Of a DNA stretch of 64,000 nt, positions 43,141 to 56,172 are shown piece after piece. The stretch's first letter is position 1; each line of letters begins with the position of its first letter. The position numbers and the translations under genes are program-made. This stretch comes from Phytoseiulus persimilis. Lineage: Eukaryota > Arthropoda > Arachnida > Mesostigmata > Phytoseiidae. The notes under the pieces are model-generated. The model made no database searches. It saw only the letters and a list, made by a program, of their open reading frames with translations, and was not told the origin of the DNA. The stretch covers positions 12,524,001 to 12,588,000 of the forward strand of contig CM075103.1 in assembly GCA_037576195.1 (NCBI GenBank), written 5' to 3'.

Positions 43141-44244
43141 ATGAAAATGCAGAGGAGTGCGTCTGCTAAGAGATATACTCCCAGCCAGCATCCTTCAACA
43201 TCCTACATGCCTCTTCAAAAGAAAGGTCCTGCGTCTCCACTCGAGGTAAGGTCGTTCACACATTATCGATACACGTGGTTTTTCCGATGCGATGCAACGA
43301 ACGCGTCCGCTGCAGTGACGTGCATCCATCTACACCTCGCGAGAAATACACTTGGACTCCCCAGAGCGTCACAGAACGGGCGTTTTGGTCCTCCTCAGAG
43401 CGCTCCGCACTTGCAGCTCACAAATTCGTGTTGTTCGTTCCAGGCAAAACTGAAGAAGCCGCGACGATGGGGCTGTTGCCGGATCTCGATAGCTTTAATA
43501 TCGTTGGTGTTCTTCGTGGCCTTTGTTGTCACCGTCGTGTACGTGGTCTTGTTCACGGATCTCCTCGGGCATCTGGCCGCACAGGGGGACTCCGGAGCGT
43601 CTCGCCGGAATTCCACTGAGGACGTCGTTCGGGCGAACAAGATCTTCCCCGATCCGGGATCATATCCCACGACAGCGGCTCCGCTGAAGGAGCTGAATAT
43701 CCTGGTCCTGGTGGTGGACACCAGAAGTCACATCATGGACAATGGGTCCTTCAAAGCCACGATGGAGGCCTGGCGGAGAACGGAATCCGTCTGGAAAGAG
43801 CTTTACGAGAAGAAACAGATGACCGATCGACTGACGGTGATGTTCTGCCAGGGCTGCAAACCGGTGGGGGTGAAGGACGAAGATAACATGCCCACCGTGT
43901 TCTATACTATCGAACATTTTCGAGGCGACACCCATTCGTTCAACACCGTCGTTTTCGTCGCCTTGCCGACGCTGCCGGGCGAGCTCCTCGCCATCTTGAA
44001 GAAGCACGCTCGAACAGACACGCTGGGAGAGACCTGCCAGAAAGGCACCTGGTCCGAGACGGGCTGCGATTTCGAAATTCCGAAGCCCGGAGAACCTGGG
44101 GAGAGGAGAACCGGGTATAATTTCGGTATCCAGGTCCCGTCGATGACCGAACAGGACCTTCTCAAGTTCAACAAAACGGTCATCATGCAGAAGGACATCC
44201 ACACTTTCAAAATTCTAATAAGTCAGCCGATGGCTGTTCGGTGA
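43141..44244 (+). CDS. unassigned type II single-pass membrane protein, two exons
   Basis: Exon 1 is 43141-43245 and exon 2 is 43444-44244; spliced, they encode 301 residues. TGA at 43138-43140 directly precedes the ATG, so this start is the first possible. Residues 1-48 are basic and Ser/Pro-rich, ending in KLKKPRR and two Cys beside the membrane. Residues 49-72 form one strongly hydrophobic helix. Positive charges before it predict N-inside, C-outside (type II) topology. The 229-residue luminal or extracellular part has three N-glycosylation sequons (Asn91, Asn135, Asn278) and four Cys (170, 173, 233, 243). A beta-strand-like ELNILVLVVDTR opens an apparent globular domain after a Thr/Pro/Ser linker. 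Third codon positions in exon 2 are mostly G or C, as in the hydroxylase gene. I do not recognise the family. A Golgi or cell-surface enzyme-like role is possible by architecture only. A distant AATAAA at 45018-45023 is the nearest poly(A) signal seen. Confidence 0.85.
   Translation: MKMQRSASAKRYTPSQHPSTSYMPLQKKGPASPLEVRSFTHYRYTWFFRCDATNASAAVTCIHLHLARNTLGLPRASQNGRFGPPQSAPHLQLTNSCCSFQAKLKKPRRWGCCRISIALISLVFFVAFVVTVVYVVLFTDLLGHLAAQGDSGASRRNSTEDVVRANKIFPDPGSYPTTAAPLKELNILVLVVDTRSHIMDNGSFKATMEAWRRTESVWKELYEKKQMTDRLTVMFCQGCKPVGVKDEDNMPTVFYTIEHFRGDTHSFNTVVFVALPTLPGELLAILKKHARTDTLGETCQKGTWSETGCDFEIPKPGEPGERRTGYNFGIQVPSMTEQDLLKFNKTVIMQKDIHTFKILISQPMAVR
43246..43443 (+). other. 198-nt phase-0 intron, stop-free
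   Basis: The intron begins GTAAGG after a GAG codon and ends TTGTTCGTTCCAG before GCA, in phase 0. It is exactly 66 codons long with no in-frame stop, so retention would give a 367-residue protein with a 66-residue insert before the membrane helix. The intron reading (His, Thr and Cys rich) looks non-coding, and splicing rather than retention is the simpler model. Confidence 0.8.
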
Positions 44245-45610
44245 AAGTGAGAAATCGGCTCCTTAGGTAGATTCCCGAGTGATACACTGTACAGTTGTTA
44301 ATTTATTTTTGCATTTCGACACGATTGCTGTACTTAATTTTTTGGACTCTCGGAACAACTTGATCTGAAAAATGTTCTATCCCTCAAACGGTTGTACCTT
44401 GACGACGATCCTTCAAGGGAGAGAGGGGCCTTCGTTTATCCGCTGAAGAGTGAACGAAGCTTCTCCTCCCTTCGGTGAAAAACCAGTTAGATCGAGAGAG
44501 ATACTTGCGGATGTGAATCGTGGAACAGAAGTGTATCGCGTTCTTCTCGGACGCACAGCGCCACGAAATCGGAGCTCAATAACGGAGCTGCAGACTGCAC
44601 AAGCGAATGCTGACTCGATCCAGCCCAAGTTATAAAGATATGTCCATGACAACTGGCTCGAACGAAAGCTGCGTTGGCCTTGCCAATTCAAGTCGTTGAT
44701 GTACATAAAAAGAGGAACTGTGTATTGCAAGTTCGGGTGGCGCGACTCAGAGGCTCTGCCCTCGCTTCGTGGACATCTGGAGGTGTTTTAGTAATTGAAT
44801 GAGTGATCGGAGCTTTGAAAGCAGATGGAGGGACAGAGCACCAGGATTGAGGAATAATATTGGTTTCCGGCGGGAGATGTCGCAAATCTGTCGGAGAAAT
44901 CCCGTTTCTGAATTCGGAACGGCTGACGCTGAGGAATTATGGCAATGAATCGCGTGTGATATCCAGACGATTCGAGGAAGTTTGGAAGTGCAGGGGCCCC
45001 TCCCTCAAGATGGTTGTAATAAAAACAAGTTTTCCAGAAACTCGACTCCCATCTCTTTCCTTGAATTTCTGTCTCTCTGAGCGCAACAGCAGCTCTGTCG
45101 AGATTTAGTTCCGAAATACGGGGGGAAAGCCATTGCTTCGATCCTAGGAAGCTCCGATTCGTTTTCTAATGCGTCAGGAATTTCTGACCGGCGTCATGAG
45201 AGCGACAAGGTCAGCGGAAATCGGTGCGTGCCAAGGAGGAGTGAATCAATGAAATATGGGATCCTCCGATCGTCCTAGTTCTCAGAAGAATGGAAAACTC
45301 GGAGTTCGCAGCACGGAAGGGCAACGCAACAGACTTCTGTCCAGACGCTCTCCATGATTCGCATTTACCGTTCTGGCTCAAGCATCAACTTTTTCTCCGC
45401 TCAGGGTTGGTCGGAGAAGCACCCAACAACCTCATGTATGCTGAATCGACGTATCTCTTCTGTGAAGCTGCAAAGCTGAACACATGATTGCGCAAGTCAC
45501 TCCGACGAGAATCTCCGAGCTCGGGGGTCGGAACCCAAAATGCCACCGATTGTGAACTATCATGGGCTTCGAGACTCGAAAAGGTCCCCTCCCTCTGACC
45601 CCATTCTATC
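44245..45610. other. 3' flank of the membrane-protein gene, non-coding
   Basis: AT-rich 3'-UTR-like sequence follows the stop for about 150 nt, including AATTTATTTTTG near 44300. No canonical AATAAA appears until 45018-45023. No other gene is seen before the transposon at 45619. Confidence 0.5.
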
Positions 45611-45618
45611 TTCGACTG
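45611..45618. repeat. left 8-bp target duplication of the hAT element
   Basis: TTCGACTG pairs with TTGAACTG at 47055-47062, 6 of 8 bases identical. Confidence 0.65.
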
Positions 45619-47054
45619 CAGTGATTCTCAACCGGCGATTCCCCCCGGGAAGCGCAAAGCGTGTCCACGAGAGGCGCGATCTTTCCGCTCCTCCCTAAAA
45701 TCCTGGAATGTTCACGAGAAAACGCGAGCTCCGAGAAAATAATCCCGAGCTCTCCTGAGGTTGTCACGATGACTGGGGAAACATCCTGGCAGTTGCAAGA
45801 TGCGGTCCAACTTCCATCTGGCATAGAAGGTACCATTATCGTGGGAAGTCTCAACGAACGACTCCAACGGCGTGTTGCTTGGGATTGATTTCGCGTCTTG
45901 AAAGGTGGCGGCGCGAACTGGATCCTTCCTCCTGACAGGTTGTGATTTCAGCAGCGATCATCACGTCCGCTATGCTGGTCGTTGATGCCCAAGAATGATC
46001 TACCGAGAGCCCAGCTTCGAACTCGAGATTACAAAATCCTCAAATATCCATTCAGAAACTGATGTTGACCTCTCCAGGTAACGCTCGGAGTGACATATCG
46101 TAAGGCCCGCGACATCCGTGGAATCAAGGTGTCGCATCTGGATGTTTTATCGGAGATCCTTGGCCCGAAAGTGCTCCCGGCAAATGGCGAACAAGCGCCT
46201 GGACGTTAAGAGTTTATTCAGGGACGATCGTGTTGCTTTGAGCGTCAAGAATCCCGAAGGAGCAACGAGTGGGGCTCCTGTGTCTAGCGTGTGACAAACA
46301 GTGGAGAGGGAGAACAGCACTGTAGAAGAAGGAGGAGCAGGACATGCTCCTCGCAAGGATAAAGTACTTTATGACAACGGATACTTGATGCCAGACTCCA
46401 CGCTCGCCCCGGCAGTGGCTCGCTCAACATACCCATGTGCCTCGTGTGTCACGAAGTATTGGCGCAAGACTCACCGAAACTGTGAAAGTTAGCTTGCCTC
46501 CGAAAGAGTACGCATCCAAGTATCGCAGATGAGCACTCAGATCGGAAAGCGTAATCTAAATATCATAACGATTGAAAGGATCACCAAAAGGTACAAGCCA
46601 CTCATCTTACTCTGAAATACCGAGTCTTCGCACATTTCGGTTCTGTTCTCCTCGGCTTGCTCGTGCGAGAAGTCCCTGCCGTTTCGTCGATCAACAAGAA
46701 CGTTCAACGGAACGGGAAACGTTGGACGTTCTCGCAATATACTTTGTGTCTGTCACAAAGCTCCGACCCAACATTGTTCCGATGACGGCCCCACACCAGT
46801 AACAGTTGTCTGTTTGGCCGATTCAGTTGACGAGCCCGATATTACCACAGTGCAATGATGATCTTGGGTCGGTCTGTTATGAAACAGCTCGCAGAATTGA
46901 TTCCTACGTACATACTTGTCCAGCTAAAACTAAATAGCGGTCCAGTTCCGCATCTCGGAAAGTCAGTTTTTTTTCTTCCATCCTCCGGAGGAGAGCACGA
47001 TCCGATTCCGAATTTCATGGGGGCCCACGGGAGGCGGAAGGTTGAAAACCACTA
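45619..47054 (+). mobile_element. degenerate hAT DNA transposon, about 1.44 kb
   Basis: The left end CAGTGATTCTCAACC and the inverted right end (TAGTGGTTTTCAACC) match at 12 of 15 positions and carry the CAGTGGTTCTCAA-type terminus familiar from Charlie-like hAT elements. The flanks TTCGACTG (45611-45618) and TTGAACTG (47055-47062) agree at 6 of 8 bases, as expected for the 8-bp target duplication of hAT transposases. Transposase remnants on the plus strand are listed separately. An intact hAT transposase needs about 1.8 kb of coding sequence, so most of the middle is missing. Divergence of ends and duplication indicates an old, immobile copy. Confidence 0.8.
46301..46802 (+). pseudogene. hAT transposase remnant (BED finger and C-terminus)
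   Basis: At 46426-46551 the frame reads NIPMCLVCHEVLAQDSPKL, then TGA at 46483-46485, then KLACLRKSTHPSIADEH. This is the layout of a BED-type zinc finger (C-x2-C, then K-L-x-x-H/L, ending HPS) from the N-terminus of ZBED-like hAT transposases, with one zinc ligand lost. A piece just upstream in another frame, KVLYDNGYLM, resembles the YDEEYLKFGF segment that normally precedes the finger, so a frameshift separates them. At 46738-46802 the frame ends SVTKLRPNIVPMTAPHQ and a stop, matching the usual hAT tail of the form L-x-x-x-KPNI. Only about 190 nt separate finger and tail, so the RNase-H-like catalytic core is deleted. Confidence 0.75.
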
Positions 47055-47062
47055 TTGAACTG
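47055..47062. repeat. right 8-bp target duplication of the hAT element
   Basis: TTGAACTG directly abuts the inverted terminal repeat ending at 47054. Confidence 0.65.
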
Positions 47063-50000
47063 CATCATCGGCACTTTCGCGGCAATTTTCAAACGAGCCT
47101 CACTCGTCCCCACGACCCGAAGGGGATCGCTAGCCCTCAGCGCGACACTCCAGGAAAGCTCGGTAAATCACGGCCATACAAGCGAACGGCCATTTCTCCC
47201 TAAACTCCCATGAGATGTTCCGTTGCAGATCAATCCTATGGGAAACGTTCCCATGAGCGAAGTCGGAAAAATATAGTCAATCTAGGTTTATGGTGGCGAT
47301 GACTCCTGCCAAAGGTTTCTTTTAGCAGCGGACGCAGGGATAGCGTCCAGATGTCTGACTCCATACTCCATCGAGTCGAGTTCCCCGACGAAGGACTCGC
47401 TCCTCCGCGAGTTCCCAAAGGGCCCTCTCGTCACAACGGTTTTTTTTTATCGGCGCTGTAGCTCCACTGGTTCTCGAGATATGAGCATTTTAAGTTTTCA
47501 AAAATCGATTTTTTCTAGTGGGGTGCTTATCCCGGCAGGCCCTTTGGCAAGTACTCCCAAACCTCCCCCAAAGTATGCACTCCCCCGATGCACTCAGAAC
47601 AGGCTGGATCGCATGGCGGGGAATCATCCCGTATTATCAATGCCTAAATCGCACAAACCACAGCTCGGCTGGCTTTCCATGGTCACGGAAGATGAGGGAA
47701 AAACTAATAAGACACTGGAGTTGAAATATTGGAAATCGGTGGTGGAGAGCACCTTGACAGGCACGCTTCATAAAATTCTCTTTTGAATGAGCTTGTCCAC
47801 CTGGATAACGTCGGTTTTTTATTGGATTCCTTCACTACCTGCACAATGCCACTGAATAGCCAGTGCAAATACAATAAATCCGCCATGAGCCTCTGTTCGC
47901 AAAGAGCCCTCGCCTATCAGATGATCGTTGTTCGCTTCGACGTTTGGCTCACGGGCTCGATGAGTCCTTGTGCTATCCCCCTCCCCCAGACGAATCCGCA
48001 GTACTTTTCCAGCTTTGCTACTTATCGAGCATTACAAAAACTTGTTGCAAAAACTTCAAACGCATTGTAGCTCTCCAGTCCGGTCGTCCAGAGATTTCAA
48101 GTGTTTGCAACGAGGCCTGACGGCAGGCCCCGACCGTCGAACAGGTATGCGATGAGCGAGAGAGAGTGACACCGCTGAATCTCAGTTGAATGAGTCTCGA
48201 TCTTCCGTCAACGGAGAATCAGATGAGGTGCCCGTGAACTGAGCCCGACGAGGGAGTGTTTCTCTCTGGGGAACGAGAGATTCCCCCCCCCCCGCGAGAC
48301 TTCAGGGCGTTCGCATCCCCTCTTCAATAAAGATTCGGACCTACCACTCGGAACAGTGCAGAATCAAGTTCATGAGTAAGCTAATCGAGGTTCAACAGAC
48401 GACGTCAAATCCTCCCAATTAGCGGGACGGGAGCTGTGCAAGTATGATAAGTGGACTCAGGTATCGGTTCTGATTGCAAGCGAAGGTCTCCAATTTGTTG
48501 TCGCTGTTCGAGCGAAGGACCGAGGGCAAACGTGGACATTGTTTAACAACGGTCCGACAGGTAAACATCGTTTTCTCATTGTGTATCGTTCCTCTGCAGC
48601 TCAAACAGGATTCTCACAGGAGTCTCTGACATGGAATATCTTAAGCGGAACGCTGCTCGGCACCACTCGTCTTGAAAATCGCTGACAGGGAGTCCGTTTA
48701 AGATGATAGTGTACACTCGACATTACTGCAACCTCCTGTCGACCCCACGTGGTTTTGCCTCGAAGACGGTGTCGTGTGGAAACGTTGACGATCGTTTCCG
48801 GAATCCAGTAGAGCGATTCAGAATCTCAAGGAATCAGGAGAATCCTTAGATCAACTCGCGCACCCGTTGTTCCGTGGAGCGGTGATTCATCGCTTCAAGT
48901 TTTCCACTTGAGAGGTCCTTCGCGAGCGTCAACCTGAGTCTTCAAAACGTGGAGTTGTGTCCTGGTCGAACCCCTTTCGAGGATGCGGCCGATAGACGGG
49001 CTGGGGGCGGATCTATCCAAAAACGGTTGCAGTAGTCATCCGAGATCCTTCATTCGATGGTTGGAATGCTTGATAAGGAATCGAAAGACCACGAATGCGA
49101 TGCGAGTTCTCCCACCGACCCAGACTTGGAGAAACGCGGAGCCGCAAACACGCCGACAAGGTCTCACTCTCGACCCCGAGCCCTTCACCTCTCAAACTTG
49201 CCATCAAATCCTCAATCAAGCCGGTTGTGACAATCCTGCTCCGATGACTTGCAGTTAGTGAAGAGAATCACTGTGGGAACTTGAGCAGCATGATATGGAA
49301 CGAGATAGAGAACGCTATATAGGCCGATTATGTCGCGCGTTTTGATAAACCAGCGTTTCAAGGCGTGGATTGCAATCGTTATGGCGGGTATCGCTCGACG
49401 AAATGGTTTTCGCTCAATCTGCACGAGCGGGCTCTCGCACAACGGCGACGTACTGCGATTTCGGTCGCTTCGCTCACTCCGGGATAACTCATCGCAGCCG
49501 TAGGACCGAGTCCGCAGTGGTCGTGGAGAAAATCTGAGCCGAGTCCGTGCTGAGGGGGAGCTCTCTTCTACTCCTGATGTTGGTCTTCCACGCAGGAATC
49601 GACGCAGGAAAACATTGCTTGGAAAACTTCAGGAAACTATCCATTGGCAATCTCGGAGCGCTTTCCGCGCAGTGGAGCACTTATGATATCGAGGAAGTTA
49701 TGCAGTGTCGGATTGGGAGACACCGTACTCGTAAACGGGTTGAAAATTATCCTGTTTCCTCGAGTTCCGCCCTACTTCCCTTGAGTTCGTGTGTGCGTGA
49801 ATGATATCTGAGTCTGTCGACCTTGTACAGTCAACTCCGTTCGATGGCGTCGCATCAGGAACGAACGATTTCTATCCGATCAAGCGGTGGTCCCATAAGG
49901 CGAAGCTTCCTTCATTAGCCACCTTTTCCAAGGAGTTTTGCGACCGTTTTCATCCATCGCGGGCTATTTGATTACTCTGGTCGGCGGGAATCGATCAGAA

Positions 50001-51950
50001 AATGGCTTGCGCAGCCCTCGTTGCAGGCTCGTTCCGGCTCGCCGAAGGACGAAAACGTCTGTCACATTCTCAAATATTACACAAATTAGAGAAAAGCTTG
50101 GGGAGACGCGGTCAATGGCGGCAGACGTTCAGTGAGAGCTCATCATCTATGGGACGTGTCGTCGATCGAGTCCTTCACGTCGAGATGCGTGATCTATGGG
50201 CCAGCCCCTCGATGAATTTCCAACGCCATTCGTTAAGTTATGAGCGAGATCAGACACAATGCCCTTTTCACAGTGAGGTCTTGAATCTGATCATCTCACT
50301 CGCTGAATCATTGAATTCAAGGAAAAACCCATGAAGCAAACTTTCAAATCTCTATGATACGGCTCAATGTGAGATCTCACACAGACAGATGGCTCGAAGC
50401 CACATTAGGGGCGAAGATGTCGGAGATTTCGTTCACCCCTTCTCAACTCGATTTGTGCGCATCAAGCACAGCTGAGGTTGGGCAGCCATCGCACACCGCT
50501 TTTTCGTGGAGATATTGGAGGATCCGAACGATTCTGACGATATCTTGCGAGTCGCTGACTCCCCAATTTCCCAGCATTCAGCAATAAAGGGTAAAAAAAA
50601 ACGGAAAGTCTTTGCTTCGTTTTCCCCGGGGGCGGCGGCCATTCATCGCAGGGGTCCCGATTCGAGGCCAAGATCGCAGACTCTGGGCTCGAGCGCTCGG
50701 GAGCGCTCTCGAGATTGACTAGTTGGTTCAGTGAGTGACGGTGCAGTATCCGTGCAATTTGTCAGCTGCCTACTATAACACTGCGGTGATCGATCCTCCG
50801 AAACTGCGCCTGATTAATACTGAGAAGCAAAGTCGAGCGAAATAGATAGCCCTTCCTTTCTCTCTGGGTGGGTGTTAATGAATTCGGAAGCAACAGGACA
50901 GACAATGTGTGGAGAGCATCCAGACTAGGAACGATGCTTGACGCCACAATCCCTGCATCTGCTACACCGCAGGAAGCTCATGGTATTCCTCTGTTCAATT
51001 TCGCAAATGGACACTGGCGAATAGTTTGATGTTAGAGTCTCGTTTTTTCGAGGCCTTTGAACAGTTTATGGCTTGCAAGAGACATCGAAAGGAAGTACAT
51101 AGGCCGAACGGATCATTTGGAATCCTTGCGCTGATGTCCTCGAGCCTTCACGGATCGTTTGAGCGCCGAAATCTCGAGGGTTCGATTGTGACCGTTCCGC
51201 GAGGGGTCAAAGAAAGCGGGGACTAGCGGAAGTCGAAATAATCTCCAGCAATGCTTTATCGAATGTTTCTCCGTACCAGGCCTTTCTCTCAAATACATAT
51301 TGTTGATTCTGTAAGAACTATTTTCTTGATCCCTCCTCAGGAGTCAAGAAGAAGGAGTTTCCAAGGCGCGACTCATCAGCACTCGAAAATCGTGTCGATA
51401 GGGCTTGAGAACCCGATCCTGATACCGTTTCGTAGCCAAACCAACGACCAACAAAACTCCGACAGGATCCTTTCCGACCCGAATCCGCAATTTGAGACTG
51501 GATTGATTTCAACCATCCCGATCCCTATAGCTGAAGGTTCTCCCCATGAGAGGGGTTAGAGTTTTTGGGAACGCAATTATCAATATCGCTGACGTAAGAG
51601 GTCTTTCGTGTTGGAAAACATTCCAACTTATCCATTCCAACGCTGCGAGACAGCAGGAATCCCCCGCGGTGCGTTGTGGCCAGTAAGAATCCGAATTATG
51701 TTTGTTCTGAAGGAACCAGTCTTGCGCTTCAATCCAGATTCCCGTACCCGCGGCCTTGCCTCAACCAAACATCGAAAGCTCACTGTGATCGGTAAATTGT
51801 TGGAAAAAATCTTGGGAGTAGTGATTCAATCGGGAAGTATTTGGGTGCTTGCGAGAGTTCTGAGAGCTGAACTTTGATAACTCATAACTCCGCTTCCAGG
51901 AGGCGCACAAAGATGATAATATACTCTGAACACACGGAATTCGGCCAGCT
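47063..51950. other. non-coding stretch
   Basis: No supported gene. The segment near 47460-47520 (ending in a phrase like TTCTCGAGATATGAGCATTT) has the look of dispersed-repeat interior sequence, but I found no boundaries. An 11-C run lies at 48283-48293. A leader-like frame at 49547 lacks an ATG. Confidence 0.5.
48283..48293. repeat. 11-C homopolymer
   Basis: Eleven consecutive C residues occur in non-coding DNA. Confidence 0.9.
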
Positions 51951-52146
51951 TCCGGATGCTTTTGCGTTCGTAGGATCCTACAAACGGCCTGCCAACAGAA
52001 ACGGTTTCAATGCAATGGTCGGAAATCGAAAAATCGCAATTTTTCTCTGGGTGGTTTCAGTTTCCTTCTTCCGGTAAAACGCGCGATAAAACCGTCGGTG
52101 TTGGCAGGCCGCTCGTTGGATCACTACCGATTCGACAGCATCCGGA
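51951..52146. repeat. long imperfect inverted repeat (foldback-like), about 196 bp
   Basis: Three nested blocks are exact reverse complements in the correct order: TCCGGATGCT (51951-51960) with 52137-52146; CGGCCTGCCAACA (51985-51997) with 52099-52111; and ACGGTTT (52001-52007) with 52089-52095. Sequence between the blocks is also partly complementary, so the whole region can fold into one long hairpin with a roughly 80-nt inner part that pairs weakly. This fits a foldback-type miniature element or a hairpin RNA locus. No target duplication was found. Confidence 0.8.
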
Positions 52147-54418
52147 GCCTGACTGACTTTCGCGAATTTTAAGTATCTTATCTTCTTTCTGCTCTCACTG
52201 CAAGTGGAGTGATAAGCTCTCAAATTCGAGCACTCAGATTTTTCGCAAGCACCCGATACTAGGATCGCCGTCGCTGAAGTTTTCGAATCCAGCTCTTTGA
52301 AAATCCATGAGATGAGCGAAACGCACTCGCTTCATAACTTCTTCTGACATCCTAGCCCGAAAGGAATTTCCGCCAGATTTTGCATACCCAAGTGCTCAGT
52401 CGTTCCCTCTTCTGGACAGAATTTCTTTCGAGGGTCGCATTCCGGTGCCCAGCGCAACCCCAATTCAGGGCCCCGAAGTGGGCTCGACCATGCGGACCTT
52501 TGACGCGAGGAAGTGCTGCGGAGGCGGCTGCGAGCAGAATCCTTCGTTCTGGCAAGTAGGCGAACTGAAACTCATTAGGGTCATTTCGCGGTATCGTTGC
52601 CAGAGAGTCTAGACTGCGAAGAATGTTCTGAATGCTCGCTTTCAGTGGGAGTGTCGTACTCGAGAACGAACCCTCAGAAGACCTTCAAGCGAAGTGAAAT
52701 GTTTTCAAGACTGAGTGAAACACGACAACGTCACAGTCTGACTGGACAAAAGCTCAACAACAATGAAACTGATTCTTCGGCCCGATCGGAAACAATCGCC
52801 ACAGTTCGCGACTCATGACGCGGAAGGGTTCGAGCCTGCCAAGAGCGTGACCAAAAGCGGCGACCCAGGACAAACTTTCGCATCTCTCTCTACTAATGAA
52901 ACGACGCACGACTACCTAGTTTGCTCTGGCATGTTTTGAATCCGAAGAGCTTCTCTCGAGCTCGGAAAGAGTTTTGGCACAAGCGCCTGGCTGCTCTCTT
53001 CTCGACTTGCTTCTGCAACTCCGATGGTTCGTATCACTTCCATAAGAACAGCAGTGCGCATTATCCTCCTTGCTCCGAGAGCACCTCAACATTACGATGT
53101 CAATCGATTTGAAGACATCGCTTCGGTGGATTGGATTTTGGATCATCGATTGCGACAGAGAACCAACAGAAATTCCATGTCCGACCCCCGTGGAACGGCC
53201 AGGAATACGGGGTATCGGTAGAGAGTTCATCACAGGCAAACGATACCTCGTCATTGACCACCCAGGAGAAGTGGAGAGCGTAGAAACAACTTTGCTTCCA
53301 CCGACCTTCTTCGTCGGAGCTCCGTCGAGATGAACGAATCATCTCGTTCTCCCTATATTTCTCTAAGTCAGGTATCATTGATGTTATTCCTCGTTACACA
53401 ACCCCGCGCTCAGGCACAATCTGCGACACGAAATCATTGACTCTCCATTTTTTTGCATTTCTCTCGGATACGAAGTCCATCTCGACTCGGAGATCTCATC
53501 ACACGGGACGCGCTCTAGGTTGGTAGCTAGCTCGGACACGGTAATTTCCGAGTTTTGGCCGGAACATGGGATCATCTTTTTGTTTGTGATGTTATGGCTT
53601 CGGGTTTAGAGTTATGGCGTCTGGACTCACAGCAAACGAGAGAGAACACTCTCAGATCGCCCGAAATGAGAGATCGTCCAAGATGCGAGCAACATTGAAA
53701 TATGCTATGCTCAGAGCAGAGACGCGAACAGCCGGCCAGTCTGACGTGTCCTCCGAGATACACCTCAGTTGGGCGGTGAATCAGGAGGAATCGTGTTTAG
53801 CCGAGGATAGAATATCAGCTCGGACGGCCTGGGTGGATTCCTCAACGGTGCTATGATTCATCATGATCAGGACGCAGGATCGATTAGGGCGCAGCATTGA
53901 TTTTGGCGTATGGTCGAGCGCGCCTGTCGCAAGCTCATGGCTCACGCTGGACAAAGAACTACCAAGGCGCCGGAAGACAAACATCCAAATTTATTCGGAG
54001 GCTGAAGGCCTCAGCTTGAACGGTTATCCTGCGTCTCGAGCAAAGGTTGTGCGAAGAATATGCATTTTCCGAATCCGAAACGGCCCATCAGCGAGTGTTG
54101 TGAGCTCTCTCTCACTCTCTGGGGTTGCTCGTGAAGGCCAGATGTATTTGCGATTCGCTAGAGACATGATTACACTGGAGAGCTTCTTCATCGGAGACGA
54201 GTGAACATTTTAACTCATAATCGATTCAATTCGACTGTGAGACTCGCACTCTGATCGGGTGGCACATGTCACGACTGACGTCTGTCAGTTCCTGCCACGG
54301 AGTATTTCGCTGTCACGGTTCTGATTGATCAGATTTCAGGTAACGACCAGCTGAGTCATCGTCCCGTATCAAGGGTTTTCTGCTATGTTGAGAATGAAAA
54401 TACAGCATGAAGATGGTC

Positions 54419-54437
54419 AATAAAGAATCAATCAATC
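54419..54437 (+). terminator. AATAAA followed by (AATC)3, possible LINE or gene 3' end
   Basis: AATAAA at 54419-54424 is followed at once by three AATC units. Many arthropod non-LTR elements end with a poly(A)-signal-like hexamer and a short tandem tail of this kind, but no reverse-transcriptase remnant lies upstream. It may equally be a chance match or a poly(A) signal of an unseen gene. Confidence 0.3.
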
Positions 54438-56148
54438 AACAGGACTCCTACGCAGTTGAATCGCATGTTTGTATAACAGGCATTTCCCGAATATGCGTCG
54501 CATGTCTCAAACTCTCTTGCGATGCAGAGATCGCGATCTTCTAACGGTTTCTCTCATTCCCTGAGGATTGAAGATACGATAGAGGGTAAATCGACCGCCA
54601 TAAACTGAGTAGAGGTATCTTTCGCAGACCCCCAGCCTACCTTGTCCTTATCTCACATTCGTCATGTTCTGATTCTCACAGGCATTAGGTGCGATGTGCT
54701 CGTTCTCCCTTCTCCTGAATCTTCCGAGGGAGTCGCGAGATGTTTTGGGAGAATCGATGGCGCCATCTTGGAAGAAAAAGCGTTCACTAATTTCAGACTT
54801 CAGACTGCGATCAGAATTTCGTGTACTCCGAGTACTGCACACCCCCTGCCCCTTCAATCAGGCTGCATTAGCAAAAATCATACCCCTTCTACTCCAGAAA
54901 TCTCACTCGATCATTTCCAGAAAGTTGATAACTTGAATCCATCCCCCACTTTTGGAATTCAATTTATCCGGTGAAAAAGGTCAAAGCGATATTCGTCGGC
55001 TGCTGAATGCGCCGGAGTGATCTCTTACAATCAAGCTGTTCAGGGAGCTCGGCCGCGAAGGTTACCGCCATGGCAGACGTACGGGAGCGTCATTGCGCTG
55101 GCTGTGTGATAACAGATTGAAAAAGCCAGTTCAGCGTTATTGCAGAGTCTCGTTGAATGGAATCGTTTGTGGCATCAAAATGGATCGCGAAATCGACAGA
55201 GCTCACCATCCGATTCGTTGGGCTTCATCGCTGAAAATCTCCTGGACGCAAATCCCTCCACAGACGAAAAGTTTCTCACGAGCCAGCAAGCCCGTAATCC
55301 TCGGAATAATCGCCACATCCCACAGGGAATCGAATCGTTTCCAATCGCGCTGTTCTGTCAAAGCGCCAGCCCGAGCCCTGTATCTGTAGAAAAAGTATGA
55401 TGGCGAAAGTTGCTCATTTGGGCTTGACAACACGGTGAGGCACTTTTTCAGAAAGATCTGACGACCTTCCGTTAACCCGAGATCCCGACAACGACTGAGC
55501 CTGCTCTTTGGAACGGTGATCTCTCCCGGAGGGGAGATGAGGAACGGGGAAGAACTTTCAGCGAAAAATGCATTGTTCATTTCGCATAGCCTCCGTCGCG
55601 CTCGTCCACCTCGCGATTTGTGCGCCGAGGAGCAAGCAGGCTCTCCTCAGAGCATCTGAAAGGAGGTCATAGAAAGCGTCTCCAATCGCCTTCTTGTGAG
55701 ACTCCTACAGACGCTCGAAGGCGCTCCAGACGCCGTAGTCGAGCGGGTTCAGTTTTGGGGGGTTAGGCTGCCACGAACTTCCGCCAAAACGAAGCTGTCT
55801 AACGGTTTAGATTCTCAGCAAGCCAGTTGCGAAACAAGATGCGTAAGGGTCTCGTTCTGCTGGGTTACATACCCTGGGTGCCGCAGCTTGGTTCAGAACC
55901 GATGCTCCAGGGACACGGGGGCTATGTGAAATGAACGAAGCATTTTCCTCGAAGAAGTTGTCCCGGGGCTTTGATTGCTTTGAGGCAGAATTTTCAGGGA
56001 AAAGTCGGACCGGGTGGACGAGGTCAAAAAAATTAACTTTCGGCAGACTCGTGCTTTCAGAGCGTCCGGCAAAGTATAGACGATCACGTTCGACAATCCA
56101 TCGGTCGGCAATCTCTGTCAAATTAAGCTCCCGAGTTCTCCTCGAGGT

Positions 56149-56172
56149 GGGGGGGGGGGGGGGGGGGGGGGG
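56149..56172. repeat. 24-G homopolymer
   Basis: Twenty-four consecutive G residues make the longest mononucleotide run in the window. Its true length is uncertain in any assembly. Confidence 0.95.
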